This document shows, piece by piece, positions 1 to 8,808 of a DNA stretch of 55,498 nucleotides. Origin of the DNA: a virus; IMG/VR virus record IMGVR_UViG_3300025889_000149, positions 1-55,498 of that record. One strand, written 5' to 3'. A model generated the notes under the pieces. It ran no database searches, was not told the origin of the DNA, and was given only the letters and a program-made list of their open reading frames with translations. A program made the position numbers and the translations under genes. The stretch's first letter is position 1. Every line of letters starts with the position of its first letter.

Positions 1-1
1 T

Positions 2-1213
2 GAATCTATTGTAAGACTTAGAGGAATAATAAGATCAATAGTAAATACAGTATCAATAGTAGAAACAGTATCCAGATTAAGAATACTATCCAGAGTAATC
101 ACTGATACAGTACAATCTGTAGAATCAGTTGTAAGATTAAGAACACTTGCAAGAATAATTGATGAATCAGTATCAGTACAATCATTTAGAGACAGAGCAA
201 GACAGTTAATAAGAATAATAAATGAAACAATAGAGATTACACAAACATTTGGTAAGAAATGGTCAAGATCATTTACAGAATCAGTATCAATTAATGATGC
301 AAATGTTAGATTGCTTGTATTAATCAGATCATTATCTGACACAGTTAACATAAACGAATCAGTATCAAGGTTGAGAGGTATAGTTAGAGTGATACAAAAC
401 ACTGTAAACCTAGAAGAAACTGTATCAAGACTAAGAGGTATAGTTAGAACTGTATCTGATATTGTTAATATCTCAGATGCATTTGATTGGTATAGAAATA
501 TTACAAGATCAATTACTGAAAGTATATCAGTACAATCATTCAGAGATAGAGCAAGAGAGTTAATAAGAATAATAAATGATACCATAGAAGTATCTCAAGC
601 ATTTGGTAAGAAGTGGTCTAGGTCATTTAGTGAGACTGTAAACATATCCACAACTGCCAACTTTAATAGAACGATACAAAGAGTGGTATCTGAAACTGTC
701 TCTGCAATAGAATCAATCATCAGAATTAGAGGAATAAGAAGAATCATATCTGACACAGTAAACCTATCAGAGATTACTCCAAGACTCAGAGGATTGAATA
801 GAACAATATCTGACACTGTTAACATATCCACAGTGGCAAATACCATAAGAGGCAGAATAAAGGCAGTTAATGAGACAGTATCAGTTCAGGCTTTCAGAAA
901 CAAGTTTAAGGTTATCATAAGAGTATTAACAGAAACATTAGATGTTGAAGAAGTATTGGTCAGATTCTTTGTAATTACAAAAGTCATAGATGAGACACTT
1001 GAAGTAGGATTCCAATTCATCAAACTATTGCGTGACGGTGCTGTAAGAATAAGAAGAAATATAAAAATCAACAGAAAAACCATGGAACAGAAAATATTTA
1101 ATAAAAATCAAACGAGTAAAACATCAGAAAAAGGCACAAGTAACATTGATGATAAGAATAAAGACGTTAAAATTTATAAAAGAGATGGTAATATAAAAGG
1201 TGAAGATAGATGA
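2..1213 (+). CDS. Repetitive tail-fibre-like protein, 5' end missing
   Basis: The frame is open from the first bases of the window, so the gene begins outside it and only about 403 C-terminal codons are visible. The protein is built from roughly 20-residue repeats with a conserved D/E-T-V core (for example SDTVNIS, SETVSAI, NETVSVQ) followed by a basic R-x-R-G-I stretch. After the repeats comes a lysine-rich tail of about 60 residues. Regular short repeats of this kind fit an elongated virion fibre. The next gene starts inside its stop codon (ATGA), so the two are probably translated together. No named domain is recognised; the fibre role rests on repeat structure and position next to tail genes. 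Confidence 0.6.
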   Translation, partial: ESIVRLRGIIRSIVNTVSIVETVSRLRILSRVITDTVQSVESVVRLRTLARIIDESVSVQSFRDRARQLIRIINETIEITQTFGKKWSRSFTESVSINDANVRLLVLIRSLSDTVNINESVSRLRGIVRVIQNTVNLEETVSRLRGIVRTVSDIVNISDAFDWYRNITRSITESISVQSFRDRARELIRIINDTIEVSQAFGKKWSRSFSETVNISTTANFNRTIQRVVSETVSAIESIIRIRGIRRIISDTVNLSEITPRLRGLNRTISDTVNISTVANTIRGRIKAVNETVSVQAFRNKFKVIIRVLTETLDVEEVLVRFFVITKVIDETLEVGFQFIKLLRDGAVRIRRNIKINRKTMEQKIFNKNQTSKTSEKGTSNIDDKNKDVKIYKRDGNIKGEDR

Positions 1214-1563
1214 GTGTAAACATGAATAGACGTAATGTTATATTTACAACAAAAGTTGGAAGTAGATCCACATTAGAATTAACAATAAAAAACAGTGATG
1301 GTACTGTCAAAAATCTTACAAATGATACAACTTACGCTACTGGTAAATGGAAAGTATGGAAGCCTGATGGCACTCTTATTATAGATGGAACTATTACATT
1401 CTCAGATAGAGAAAATGGTATAGTAACATACACCTTATCTGAAAGTGATACAGCCTCAGCCAATGCAGGCGTGTGGACTGGAGAGGTAGAAATCAAAGAT
1501 ACTTCAGGCACGATCTCAGAACAAACGCAATCTTTTAATTTTACTATTGAGGAAAGTTATTAA
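1210..1563 (+). CDS. BppU-N-like small tail/baseplate protein
   Basis: This 117-residue protein resembles the N-terminal domain of phage baseplate upper proteins (BppU_N family). It opens with a short basic stretch, then a beta-rich fold with the pattern 'LTIKNSDGTVKNLT ... WKVWKPDGT ... YTLSESDTASANAGVWTGEVEI', typical of those immunoglobulin-like domains. Its start overlaps the stop of the repeat-fibre gene (ATGA) and its stop overlaps the next start (TAATG). It is probably a virion accessory protein; the family call is by eye. Confidence 0.5.
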   Translation: MSVNMNRRNVIFTTKVGSRSTLELTIKNSDGTVKNLTNDTTYATGKWKVWKPDGTLIIDGTITFSDRENGIVTYTLSESDTASANAGVWTGEVEIKDTSGTISEQTQSFNFTIEESY

Positions 1564-1709
1564 TGGCAGATATAGTTTTTGTAGCATCAGGTGCTTGTGC
1601 TGAATGTGGTCATTCACAAGAAGCACATGATACTAATCTTGGATGTATAGCACCTAGTGATGAAGATTCAAATGAACCATGTCAGTGCCAAAATATAGGT
1701 AATTATTAA
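1563..1709 (+). CDS. Small cysteine-rich zinc-binding protein (48 aa)
   Basis: A 48-residue frame starting in a TAATG overlap with the previous stop. It has CAECGHSQEAHD and a C-terminal CQCQ, giving Cys2-His2-like and extra Cys ligands for zinc. The CxxCGHxxxxH layout recurs in the 100-residue protein at 20620-20922, suggesting one small family. Its stop overlaps the convergent metalloprotease gene by four bases. Function is unknown. Confidence 0.55.
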   Translation: MADIVFVASGACAECGHSQEAHDTNLGCIAPSDEDSNEPCQCQNIGNY

Positions 1710-2413
1710 TTATAATCTCTATCACTAGCAAAGTGTAACCATTTTTTCAATATATTTAATCTGTTATCATCTAATACTCTACTACCAGCTTTTGCTCTGG
1801 CTCTAATAATATCATTATCACTTAGATGTTCTTTCATTTTATCATAGTTACTACTCATTATATTATTAGCATTAATATCATGTGGTAATCCAAATATACC
1901 ATGACCAAACTCATGTCTTAATACTTGATCTAAATCCCATGTACTACCTTTCACTCTATCTTGTGGCTCTGGATAATTCACTGGATCTATCTTATGCATG
2001 TCTATTCCTTTACCATGATTAGTCCAATAGTATCTAGTGTTAATTACACATTGTCCATTATTTTTACCACCTAAAGGATAATACATGTATGCTAATGTGT
2101 TAGGTGTAAGTATCTCATCTTCATCTTCTGATCTAAATTCTATTCTAATATCTCCATTCTCTGCTACTTTCTTAAATGTAATTGGTACATAGAGTGACCA
2201 TTCTTTTAACGCAAATTTAACAGCTCTATCAACTGCTCTGTCAGAAATTTCTCCATCTCTGTTAGTAATACTGAAAGTTAGTATACCATTTTTTGGTTGT
2301 AGAAATCCAAAGTTTTTATCTCCATCTATCATATTTTTTTGGTCTTGTGTTACAGATGCAAATTCTGCTTTACCATTATTCCATGCTATCATTCTACAAA
2401 TCATGCTTGGCAT
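1706..2413 (-). CDS. Matrixin-like zinc metalloprotease
   Basis: A 235-residue protein with the full metzincin signature HEFGHGIFGLPH (His167, Glu168, His171, His177) and a downstream Met-turn (NNIMSS, Met186), as in peptidase family M10. No signal peptide or transmembrane segment is visible, and there is no clear propeptide cysteine switch. It lies alone on the minus strand between tail genes and the nuclease/terminase cluster and has its own divergent promoter. Possible roles are virion maturation, release from the cell, or cleavage of host surface protein; none is shown by the sequence. The catalytic family is clear, the target is not. Confidence 0.8.
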   Translation of the reverse strand: MPSMICRMIAWNNGKAEFASVTQDQKNMIDGDKNFGFLQPKNGILTFSITNRDGEISDRAVDRAVKFALKEWSLYVPITFKKVAENGDIRIEFRSEDEDEILTPNTLAYMYYPLGGKNNGQCVINTRYYWTNHGKGIDMHKIDPVNYPEPQDRVKGSTWDLDQVLRHEFGHGIFGLPHDINANNIMSSNYDKMKEHLSDNDIIRARAKAGSRVLDDNRLNILKKWLHFASDRDYN

Positions 2414-2446
2414 AACGTTTATAAGACATGTTAGTTATTAAATATT
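2414..2446. promoter_or_regulatory. Divergent TATA promoters
   Basis: GTTTATAAG at 2417-2425 lies about 26 bases before the plus-strand start at 2447. On the other strand TATTTAATAA near 2434-2443 lies about 27 bases before the protease start at 2413. Both distances fit archaeal leaderless transcripts. Confidence 0.5.
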
Positions 2447-3217
2447 ATGTTAAAATTAGCAGATATTACAAACGAAATATACTTTGCTTTCAGAAAAGCA
2501 CAAGTAGAAGCCATGAAGACTGAGAGGCTTGGTGTCATACATGTCAGTGATATTATCAAACCATGTATGAGAAACGTCATATATAAAAAGACTTTACCTG
2601 AGACTGGTATGAATACTGAAGATATGAGATCATTATATTTTGGTCAAGCAATACATTCAGCATCTATGGTAGCAAAGCCAGAGTTTCATGAAATGTTTCT
2701 AGCCTATGATTATGTCAGGGATGAACCATTAACAAGGGAAGAAGCATTAAAAATACCAGTAGATGATCCAAAACATCTGGATATTATCTATGGATCTATA
2801 GACGATTTAATGGAGATAGATGGTAAATACATTATATGTGATAAGAAAACTACTGGTTCTATTGGATATTTTAGCAAGGCTACATCCAAACCTAGTGAAT
2901 CACACGTAGATCAAATCAACAGATACAGAGTATTATTGAAAAAATGCTATGATATTGATGCTGAATTTGGATGTGTAATATACATATCAAATGCAGTAGA
3001 CAAGGAATCAAGGGATAAACCCTCATGCCTACCATTCAAACTAGCACCAATAGAGGAAACTCTAGAGGATATGATAGTAAAATCCAGACAAATAAAGGAA
3101 TCATTAACAGAAAAGACACTGCCACCTAGAGTAAAAAACTACCTATGTGATGGTTTCTGTCCATTTGCCACTATGTGTTTCGAAGACAATAGGGAGAAAT
3201 GGGATGATCTACCCTAG
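2447..3217 (+). CDS. Cas4-like PD-(D/E)XK exonuclease with Fe-S cysteines
   Basis: The 256-residue protein has the order of motifs of Cas4/RecB-type nucleases. There is an early cysteine (Cys40), GQAIH with His70, an acidic residue in YGSIDD (about 119-120), the D-x-K pair in CDKKTT (Asp132, Lys134) and a Q-x3-Y motif (Gln156, Tyr160). A C-terminal cluster Cys234-x3-Cys238-x5-Cys244 probably holds a 4Fe-4S cluster together with Cys40. Such viral enzymes usually process DNA ends during replication, recombination or packaging. No cas1, cas2 or CRISPR array is nearby, so an adaptation role is not supported. It sits three genes before the terminase. Confidence 0.8.
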   Translation: MLKLADITNEIYFAFRKAQVEAMKTERLGVIHVSDIIKPCMRNVIYKKTLPETGMNTEDMRSLYFGQAIHSASMVAKPEFHEMFLAYDYVRDEPLTREEALKIPVDDPKHLDIIYGSIDDLMEIDGKYIICDKKTTGSIGYFSKATSKPSESHVDQINRYRVLLKKCYDIDAEFGCVIYISNAVDKESRDKPSCLPFKLAPIEETLEDMIVKSRQIKESLTEKTLPPRVKNYLCDGFCPFATMCFEDNREKWDDLP

Positions 3218-3311
3218 TTGTAAACAGGGAGACCATTTCAAATGTCCAATACAATATGGTAACATGCCAAAATGTGTATGCACATGTCATAAAATTATTG
3301 GTGCTGGATGA
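3204..3311 (+). CDS. Tiny cysteine-rich protein (35 aa)
   Basis: A 35-codon frame that overlaps the nuclease gene at its start and the next gene at its stop (ATGA). It carries six cysteines or histidines in the pattern C-x7-C-x9-C-x-C-x-CH, which could bind zinc. The tight overlaps on both sides support a real translated gene. Function unknown. Confidence 0.5.
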   Translation: MIYPSCKQGDHFKCPIQYGNMPKCVCTCHKIIGAG

Positions 3312-4075
3312 AGATCTATTTTAACGCTAACAATAAAGCACATTTAGAGGCTCTATCAGAATGTGGTGTTAGGAATGTTATGTTATCATTCAAGTATTCT
3401 TATGCTAACATTACAAAATTTAGAGATAAGTTTGATAGTATATTTGTAGTGGCTGGTACTGGTACAGAGCCAGATAGGTATCATGATTTACTGATAAAAC
3501 ATAAAGAGAGTTATGACTATGCTACACAATTTGATGTGTTTTATAATATGGAAGAGACTATGAAACATCTAAAAAAAGAAAGAGAGATGGGTATAGACTG
3601 GACACTACCAGTATTACAGGGTAACTATCTTAATCATTTATCAATGCTTAGACCTAACAAAGATGATTACTTATGTCTAGGAGAAATACATGGTAAACTA
3701 GAAACAGAAGATCAGATGAGAAAACTACCACCATTAAAATATCATGGACTTGCAAAAGGTAAATACATATCAAAGAGTAGAATGTTTGAAAGTCTAGACA
3801 CATCAGCATGGATCTCAGGTGCTATGTCAAAGAAGACAGAAGTATGGAACGCTGGCTCTACAACATCAATGATGTTTGGAGATAAAGGTAAGAGTATGAT
3901 TCCAATGTTACGACACAGTTGTGAAGTTCATAAAGAACATCTAGAAAAAATAAAAGTAAAAGCAGAAGATGTTGTTAACGCAGAATACTATTCATTATTA
4001 AGAGCACCACTAGCTTTACTCTTTATGCCAATGTGTAAACATTTAAATATCTACGAGCAAAACTTTAAATACTAA
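3308..4075 (+). CDS. Phage TIM-barrel protein, possibly tRNA-guanine-transglycosylase-like
   Basis: This 255-residue protein has alternating hydrophobic strands and helices of an (alpha/beta)-barrel, the phrase 'TLPVLQG' near residue 100, and late motifs 'KYHGLAKGK' and 'ESLDTSAWISGAM'. The last resembles the 'S-V-D-S-x-S-W' segment of phage barrel proteins distantly related to tRNA-guanine transglycosylases such as DpdA. If correct it could be linked to 7-deazaguanine base modification of DNA. No preQ0 synthesis gene is visible in the window, so it would need host precursor. The relation is by eye and may be wrong; a plain unknown is the alternative. Confidence 0.4.
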   Translation: MKIYFNANNKAHLEALSECGVRNVMLSFKYSYANITKFRDKFDSIFVVAGTGTEPDRYHDLLIKHKESYDYATQFDVFYNMEETMKHLKKEREMGIDWTLPVLQGNYLNHLSMLRPNKDDYLCLGEIHGKLETEDQMRKLPPLKYHGLAKGKYISKSRMFESLDTSAWISGAMSKKTEVWNAGSTTSMMFGDKGKSMIPMLRHSCEVHKEHLEKIKVKAEDVVNAEYYSLLRAPLALLFMPMCKHLNIYEQNFKY

Positions 4076-4093
4076 CTATATAACTGTTATATA

Positions 4094-4645
4094 ATGGATG
4101 AAGATAAAGAAATTTTTAAAATTAAATCTGTAAATGGTAACTTTGTTGTTAAGGAAGATAAAAGAAAAACAATATCTCCGTTTAATTCTGCTAAACATTT
4201 CAAGGATGCAAACATACCAGCATTATGTGATCAGTGCATATACCGTAGTATAGAAGAGGGTGGTAATGGCAAGTGTCCAAAGTATGAGAAAGGTGCAGTG
4301 TGTGCTATACGAGAAGATTTTGTTAAACTATTAAATTCAATGGACACTAGACAGCCTGAAGATGTCAAAGACATGTTAGACCTAATAGCAAAACTATCTA
4401 TGGAGAATGTATTAATGGCTTTAACTCAGGCAAAGTTTGACGGTAATGTACCTGATAGGAATACAAAGTCAGAAATCAATACTCTACTTAATGTTATTAA
4501 AGCAATTAACGATCTGAACGGTAAGATTGTACTCACAGAGAAAACCGAATTCGGTAAGACTGGAGATATATCTAGTATATTCAGACAGATAAAAGCACAG
4601 AAATCGGTGTCAGATAATGCCAAGAACGACGAACGAACAGATTAA
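4094..4645 (+). CDS. Putative terminase small subunit
   Basis: A 183-residue protein directly before the large terminase gene, overlapping it by 29 bases. It has a cysteine cluster (CDQC ... C-x7-C, residues about 40-66) and a mostly helical C-terminal half. Small terminase subunits bind packaging sites and usually sit here, but sequence similarity to a known family is not evident. An AACTTTAAATAC box at 4060-4071 lies about 28 bases upstream and probably starts the packaging transcript. The assignment rests on position. Confidence 0.5.
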   Translation: MDEDKEIFKIKSVNGNFVVKEDKRKTISPFNSAKHFKDANIPALCDQCIYRSIEEGGNGKCPKYEKGAVCAIREDFVKLLNSMDTRQPEDVKDMLDLIAKLSMENVLMALTQAKFDGNVPDRNTKSEINTLLNVIKAINDLNGKIVLTEKTEFGKTGDISSIFRQIKAQKSVSDNAKNDERTD

Positions 4646-5999
4646 AGAACGTCAGGAATTCGTAGAGACTATCACTGATTGTGCTCAGTCTCCTAGTAAA
4701 TTCGCTGAGGTATTTCTTGACCATAAAGTATTCGATTATAACAAAAAATATGTAGATTGTAAAGATAGATTCATAGTATACCGTAGTGGTAGACAGGTAG
4801 GTAAAACAACATCAACAGCATGTAAGGCAATACACTTTGCTTTCTTTGCACCTATCATGTTAGAAACAGTAAAGAAAGAATGTACTATTATCATAGCATC
4901 TCCTACACAAAACCAGTCTACTATCATGTTCGATAAAATTAGAAGTATGATTGTAGACAATGAATTTCTTAAAGGGTATGTAATAAAAAATACACAGACA
5001 GAAATGTGGGTATCATTTTTAGATGGCACTGGTATGTCTAAAATAATTACAAGAGCTACTGGAGAAACTGGTGTGGGTCTTAGAGGTTATTCTCCACATG
5101 TAATTATTGCTGACGAATGTTCTTTCATTAAGACAGATATACTCAAGGCTTTCCTACCATCAGGTATGGCTACATCAGCCAGAGTATGGTTAACATCTAC
5201 ACCATTTTCTAAAGCTGGTTATTTCTATGAAGCATGTATGAACGCAAAGCCTAAAGTTCCAGATGGTCTATGGACAGAGTTTCATGTAAAATCAACAGAC
5301 AACCCATTGATTCAAAAAGATCCATCATTCATAGAGGAGATTAAAAGATTAACAAGGGAAGAATACATACAAGAAGTTGATGGAGAGTTCCTAGATATTG
5401 GTAATACATTATTCCCACATTCATTACTAATGGAAGCAGTAGCAGACTATGAACCAAAGGGAAAAGTAAGATACTATATGGGATGTGATGTAGCAAGAAC
5501 TGGTAGAGATGAAACAGTATACACTATAGTAGGTGTTGATGATAACGATGTTGTATTTGTTGTAGAAATAGATAATGAATCACAATCTAATGTAGTTCAG
5601 GTAGCTGGAAGAGTAAAAGAATATGTTGATAAGTATAGGATAGAGACAGTGTTTGTAGATGAGACTGGTCTTGGTGGTGGTCTTGTAGACTTGGCTAGAG
5701 AACAAGGATCTCCAGTAAGAGGTGTCATGTTTACCCTACAAGAAAAGGCAAAGATGTATGGAGACCTAAGAATGTTATTTGAAAACCATAGAATTAAACT
5801 AAGAGATGCTGGTAAGATGATTAGACAGTTATCATATCTGCGAAGAGAGTATACAGAGACTGGTATAATGAAAATCAAATCAGATGAACATGACGACTAT
5901 CCAGATAGTCTAGTATTAGCATGTAAGGCTGTGGCTGGTGGAGACAGTTGGCACGTTATGGATATGTCTAAGAAGTTACAAAAGGCATTATTCGGCTAA
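4617..5999 (+). CDS. terL: Terminase large subunit
   Basis: The 460-residue packaging motor has an N-terminal ATPase with Walker A GRQVGKTT (residues 58-65) and Walker B VIIADE (Asp166, Glu167). Its C-terminal RNase-H-like nuclease shows Asp291 in GCDVARTGRDE, Asp348-Glu349 in VFVDE and a final acidic patch in DEHDDYPDS. Length and domain order match headful or cos-type terminases. It pumps viral DNA into proheads through the portal, here encoded 24 kb away at 29843. The separation of terminase and portal is consistent with a circular map. Confidence 0.95.
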   Translation: MPRTTNEQIKERQEFVETITDCAQSPSKFAEVFLDHKVFDYNKKYVDCKDRFIVYRSGRQVGKTTSTACKAIHFAFFAPIMLETVKKECTIIIASPTQNQSTIMFDKIRSMIVDNEFLKGYVIKNTQTEMWVSFLDGTGMSKIITRATGETGVGLRGYSPHVIIADECSFIKTDILKAFLPSGMATSARVWLTSTPFSKAGYFYEACMNAKPKVPDGLWTEFHVKSTDNPLIQKDPSFIEEIKRLTREEYIQEVDGEFLDIGNTLFPHSLLMEAVADYEPKGKVRYYMGCDVARTGRDETVYTIVGVDDNDVVFVVEIDNESQSNVVQVAGRVKEYVDKYRIETVFVDETGLGGGLVDLAREQGSPVRGVMFTLQEKAKMYGDLRMLFENHRIKLRDAGKMIRQLSYLRREYTETGIMKIKSDEHDDYPDSLVLACKAVAGGDSWHVMDMSKKLQKALFG

Positions 6000-6001
6000 A
6001 A

Positions 6002-6032
6002 AACTTAAATAGTTATACGCCTTTATTTATAT
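6002..6032 (+). promoter_or_regulatory. TATA promoter for the 6-8 kb genes
   Basis: ACTTAAATAG at 6003-6012 is centred about 26 bases before the ATG at 6033, with no Shine-Dalgarno sequence between. This fits a leaderless archaeal transcript covering 6033-8021. Confidence 0.5.
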
Positions 6033-6377
6033 ATGCCTGAAGAAAAGTCCATGAAAGAGGAAGAAGACTTGGAAGAAATGACTGACGACAAGTTAGAAGA
6101 GGTAGAGAAACTAAAAGCATGGGAATTATGGCTAAACGAACGTCAATCTCCCTTATGGAATAGAATAATTAACAAAGATTTGAGTGTTATACCAATCAAA
6201 TTTCAAGAAATTATCAAATATACAACCAATGCTGGCGATGCTAGATTCGGAAATCAGCATGAATCTGGACAAAAAGCCAGTGATATTATAGACGATAAGC
6301 AAATTTATATAGGAAAACCATCAGATAAAGGTAAGGAGAAAGAAAAGGAGAAAAAAGAAAATGACGATGAACAATGA
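6033..6377 (+). CDS. Unknown acidic protein
   Basis: A 114-residue highly charged protein: an acidic N-terminus rich in Glu, a central segment 'WELWLNERQSPLWNRII' and a lysine/glutamate tail. No family is recognised. It overlaps the next gene by 17 bases and follows the terminase, so it may be a head or packaging accessory. Confidence 0.6.
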   Translation: MPEEKSMKEEEDLEEMTDDKLEEVEKLKAWELWLNERQSPLWNRIINKDLSVIPIKFQEIIKYTTNAGDARFGNQHESGQKASDIIDDKQIYIGKPSDKGKEKEKEKKENDDEQ

Positions 6378-6945
6378 TACATACAGATTAAACAAACTAC
6401 AACATACAAAAGTAGGAGATAATATAGATTACTTTGTAAACGGTGTTCAAAAAAGTGGCACTGTAGTTAAAATGAACGGTGGTTACATTACAGTATTTAA
6501 AGACGATAGATACAATACAATCAAAGTAGATGATACTTTCTTCGTTAAAGACATTATTGCTAAACAAAAATCATGGAACGATATGACTATGGGAGAAAGA
6601 GGCGAAGTATTAGTAGCCATTAAAGCATACTCTCCAAGATACTTACAAAAAACTTGGGAACAATTACCAAAAGAATTACAAGATGTAATTAAATCAGGTG
6701 TAGAACAAGGTGCTTATGGTAACGTAGGTGGAAGACCATTCATGGGTGTATCTACTCAATTTGATATGGATGCAGACAAAGACTATGAGGGTGCAACACA
6801 TACAGATTTCAGTGAACAATTTAAACACGAACATCAAAAACCCAAAGTAACTCACGAGGGTCATGATACTAAAAAAGATGCCATGACTACTGCTGATGGT
6901 GTCAATCCAGTCGCAAACAATAAAAAGGAGAAAAGGAGATATTAG
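6361..6945 (+). CDS. Unknown protein
   Basis: A 194-residue protein. Residues 15-60 look like a small beta-barrel ('KVGDNIDYFVNGVQKSGTVV', then a KOW/SH3-like strand pattern), the middle is helical and the C-terminus is histidine- and lysine-rich. It lies between two other unrecognised proteins in one transcript. No function can be assigned. Confidence 0.6.
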   Translation: MTMNNDTYRLNKLQHTKVGDNIDYFVNGVQKSGTVVKMNGGYITVFKDDRYNTIKVDDTFFVKDIIAKQKSWNDMTMGERGEVLVAIKAYSPRYLQKTWEQLPKELQDVIKSGVEQGAYGNVGGRPFMGVSTQFDMDADKDYEGATHTDFSEQFKHEHQKPKVTHEGHDTKKDAMTTADGVNPVANNKKEKRRY

Positions 6946-6947
6946 GC

Positions 6948-8021
6948 ATGGTAGAAGATACTAGAGATACTTATGGTATTAAATATATTAGAAAAGCAGA
7001 TGAGAAAAAAGACGAACCAGCTAAAGCAGATGCAAACACTAAATATTATTTAAACACTGGTGCTGGTGGTGTAGGTGGAAGAGGTAAACAAGTATCACAA
7101 GAAACTTATCATAATGTAGAACATCTAGGTGGAAAAACAGAAAGAGTAGGAGATCAAGATATTAGTACAAACGCACCAATCGTATCAACAATAGATAGAA
7201 AAGGATCATCTATTGGTCAGAAAAAAATAGGAGAAAAGAAACAAGTTAAAACACAATTAGGTGCTAGTGGTAGAGGTGGTGCTAGAGCAGGCACTGGTGG
7301 TGGACAAGCTAAAGTTGAACAAGCAAAACGACAAAGACTTACAGTTTCTCCAGCACCTAAAGTAGATGATGATGAGGGTGGAGATAAAGCAAAATCATTA
7401 GCAGAGACAGTATATTATAATAACTTAATCATTAAAGGTATGGATAGCGTTAGTGCTAGATTAAAAACAATAAATTTTTTTTTAGACAAAATTAATGTAA
7501 GTCAATATCCTACAAGAAAAGTTCCAAAATTTTTACCTAGTGGAGAATTAAATCCAAACTGGCATGAGGGTGCAACTGAACCAAATCCAGATTACAGACC
7601 ACCAAAAGGAGAAAGAGAAAGTGGTAAAGGATCTATTGAAAATGAAGAGGGAAGTGGTCAAGTAGGTAGAGGTGCTAGTGATACATTAGATAGAAATGCA
7701 AGTAGAAGAAATTTAGAACAAATGGCTTATGCTAAAGAACAAGCAAAACAGGGTATAACAACAGCAGAACAAGCATCAGCACATGCAAAAGAGATTAAAG
7801 TAACAGAACCAAAAGCAAGAGATGAAGTTACTGAACAAAAACCTAAACAGAGTGAATCTGGCAGAGGTACTGCTAGTGCTACCAGTAAATTTGGTATTAA
7901 TGCTCGTGGTAATATAGGTAGTGGTAAAGTTAATGATAGAAGATTTTATAGTGGAGATTCTACTGGTAAAAGTAGATATAGAAAAACATCAGGATCAAAT
8001 TCAAATAACAACACTGCATAA
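6948..8021 (+). CDS. Low-complexity Gly/Lys-rich protein
   Basis: A 357-residue, mostly disordered protein, rich in Gly, Lys, Ser and Gln, with runs such as 'GGVGGRGKQ' and 'GRGGARAGTGGG'. Only residues about 145-180 look foldable. Basic disordered proteins of this kind can be DNA-binding internal virion proteins, but nothing here proves it. The gap to the preceding gene is two bases. Confidence 0.6.
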   Translation: MVEDTRDTYGIKYIRKADEKKDEPAKADANTKYYLNTGAGGVGGRGKQVSQETYHNVEHLGGKTERVGDQDISTNAPIVSTIDRKGSSIGQKKIGEKKQVKTQLGASGRGGARAGTGGGQAKVEQAKRQRLTVSPAPKVDDDEGGDKAKSLAETVYYNNLIIKGMDSVSARLKTINFFLDKINVSQYPTRKVPKFLPSGELNPNWHEGATEPNPDYRPPKGERESGKGSIENEEGSGQVGRGASDTLDRNASRRNLEQMAYAKEQAKQGITTAEQASAHAKEIKVTEPKARDEVTEQKPKQSESGRGTASATSKFGINARGNIGSGKVNDRRFYSGDSTGKSRYRKTSGSNSNNNTA

Positions 8022-8053
8022 CCCTTATATAATAAGTATAAATACTTGTTGGT

Positions 8054-8194
8054 ATGAGAAAAGATGATACTTTTTATTGTGTAGAATGTGGTGCTCAATT
8101 ACCATGGCGTTATAAAGGCAGGCAAAAGATATATTGTTCACAAGGTTGTAGAAAAGCATACACAAAGAAGCAAGATGAAAAAAATATACATTGA
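8054..8194 (+). CDS. Small zinc-ribbon protein (46 aa)
   Basis: A 46-codon frame with CVECG and CSQGC knuckles followed by RKAY, the pattern of small treble-clef or FCS-like zinc proteins. A CTTATATAATAAG box at 8023-8035 lies about 26 bases before the ATG. It overlaps the start of the RNase H gene by 20 bases, suggesting coupled translation. Confidence 0.6.
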   Translation: MRKDDTFYCVECGAQLPWRYKGRQKIYCSQGCRKAYTKKQDEKNIH

Positions 8195-8528
8195 CGGTGG
8201 TACTAGATACAACCAAATATGCCTAGTCGATGGAGACAAAGTTATCGTCAAAACTCGATGTTGTAAACTTACTAATAATGAATTAGAATATCTTGCATTA
8301 ATATACGCATTAGAATACTGTAACAATGTTCACTCAAAAGAAAATGTCACAATATATAGTGACTCTATGTTGGTAGTAAAACAAGTCACTGGTAAGTGGA
8401 GAATAACAACAGACAGATTAGAAAGATTACATACTAAGGTCATGAAAAAAATGACTGATAAAATAAAAATAATGTGGATAAGTAGAGATTTTAATCTTGC
8501 TGGACATGTTCTTGAACGGAAGATTTAG
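8175..8528 (+). CDS. RNase HI family protein
   Basis: The 117-residue protein starts KKIYIDGGT (Asp7), then has TNNELEYLAL (Glu36) and YSDSMLVV (Asp63), the first three catalytic acids of RNase HI. 'ISRDFNLAGHVLE' near the end supplies the last metal-site region. RNase HI removes RNA from RNA-DNA hybrids, for example primers during replication. The short length matches compact archaeal or viral versions. An in-frame ATG at 8088 lies upstream, but 8175 is the better start because the domain begins there. Confidence 0.85.
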   Translation: MKKIYIDGGTRYNQICLVDGDKVIVKTRCCKLTNNELEYLALIYALEYCNNVHSKENVTIYSDSMLVVKQVTGKWRITTDRLERLHTKVMKKMTDKIKIMWISRDFNLAGHVLERKI

Positions 8529-8736
8529 TTGGATAAGTAGAATGAATCACTTGGTTTTCATTAGGAACTGAGTTCTTATAATGATCTAATATCCGTTTAA
8601 AGATTACAGCATCGCTCTCATACATATCTCCATTCTTTGTTTTCTTGACCAACTTTGCAAGTTTTCTAAACTCTTCTTTGTCAGTCCATGCTACACTGAT
8701 TGTAGTATGTGAATTGCCAATCTTACGCTTAGCCAT
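8491..8736 (-). CDS. Ribbon-helix-helix-like DNA-binding protein
   Basis: An 81-residue basic protein with a short strand 'TTISVAWTD' followed by two helices, the second in 'YESDAVIFKRILDHYKN'. This resembles ribbon-helix-helix regulators. A TTTTATATATAACC box at 8755-8768 suits the start at 8736 (MAKRKIG) rather than the ATG six bases earlier. It overlaps the end of RNase H on the other strand by 38 bases. Target unknown. Confidence 0.5.
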   Translation of the reverse strand: MAKRKIGNSHTTISVAWTDKEEFRKLAKLVKKTKNGDMYESDAVIFKRILDHYKNSVPNENQVIHSTYPTKSSVQEHVQQD

Positions 8737-8808
8737 ATACATCTTAAATTTAGGTTATATATAAAACTTTAGGTAATCTTTAAAAGTATAAATGTAATAT
8801 ACTATTGT

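Noticed and set aside
2447-3217. CRISPR adaptation role for the Cas4-like nuclease
   Set aside because: No Cas1, Cas2, effector or repeat-spacer array is present; the gene sits with terminase genes and fits DNA-end processing.
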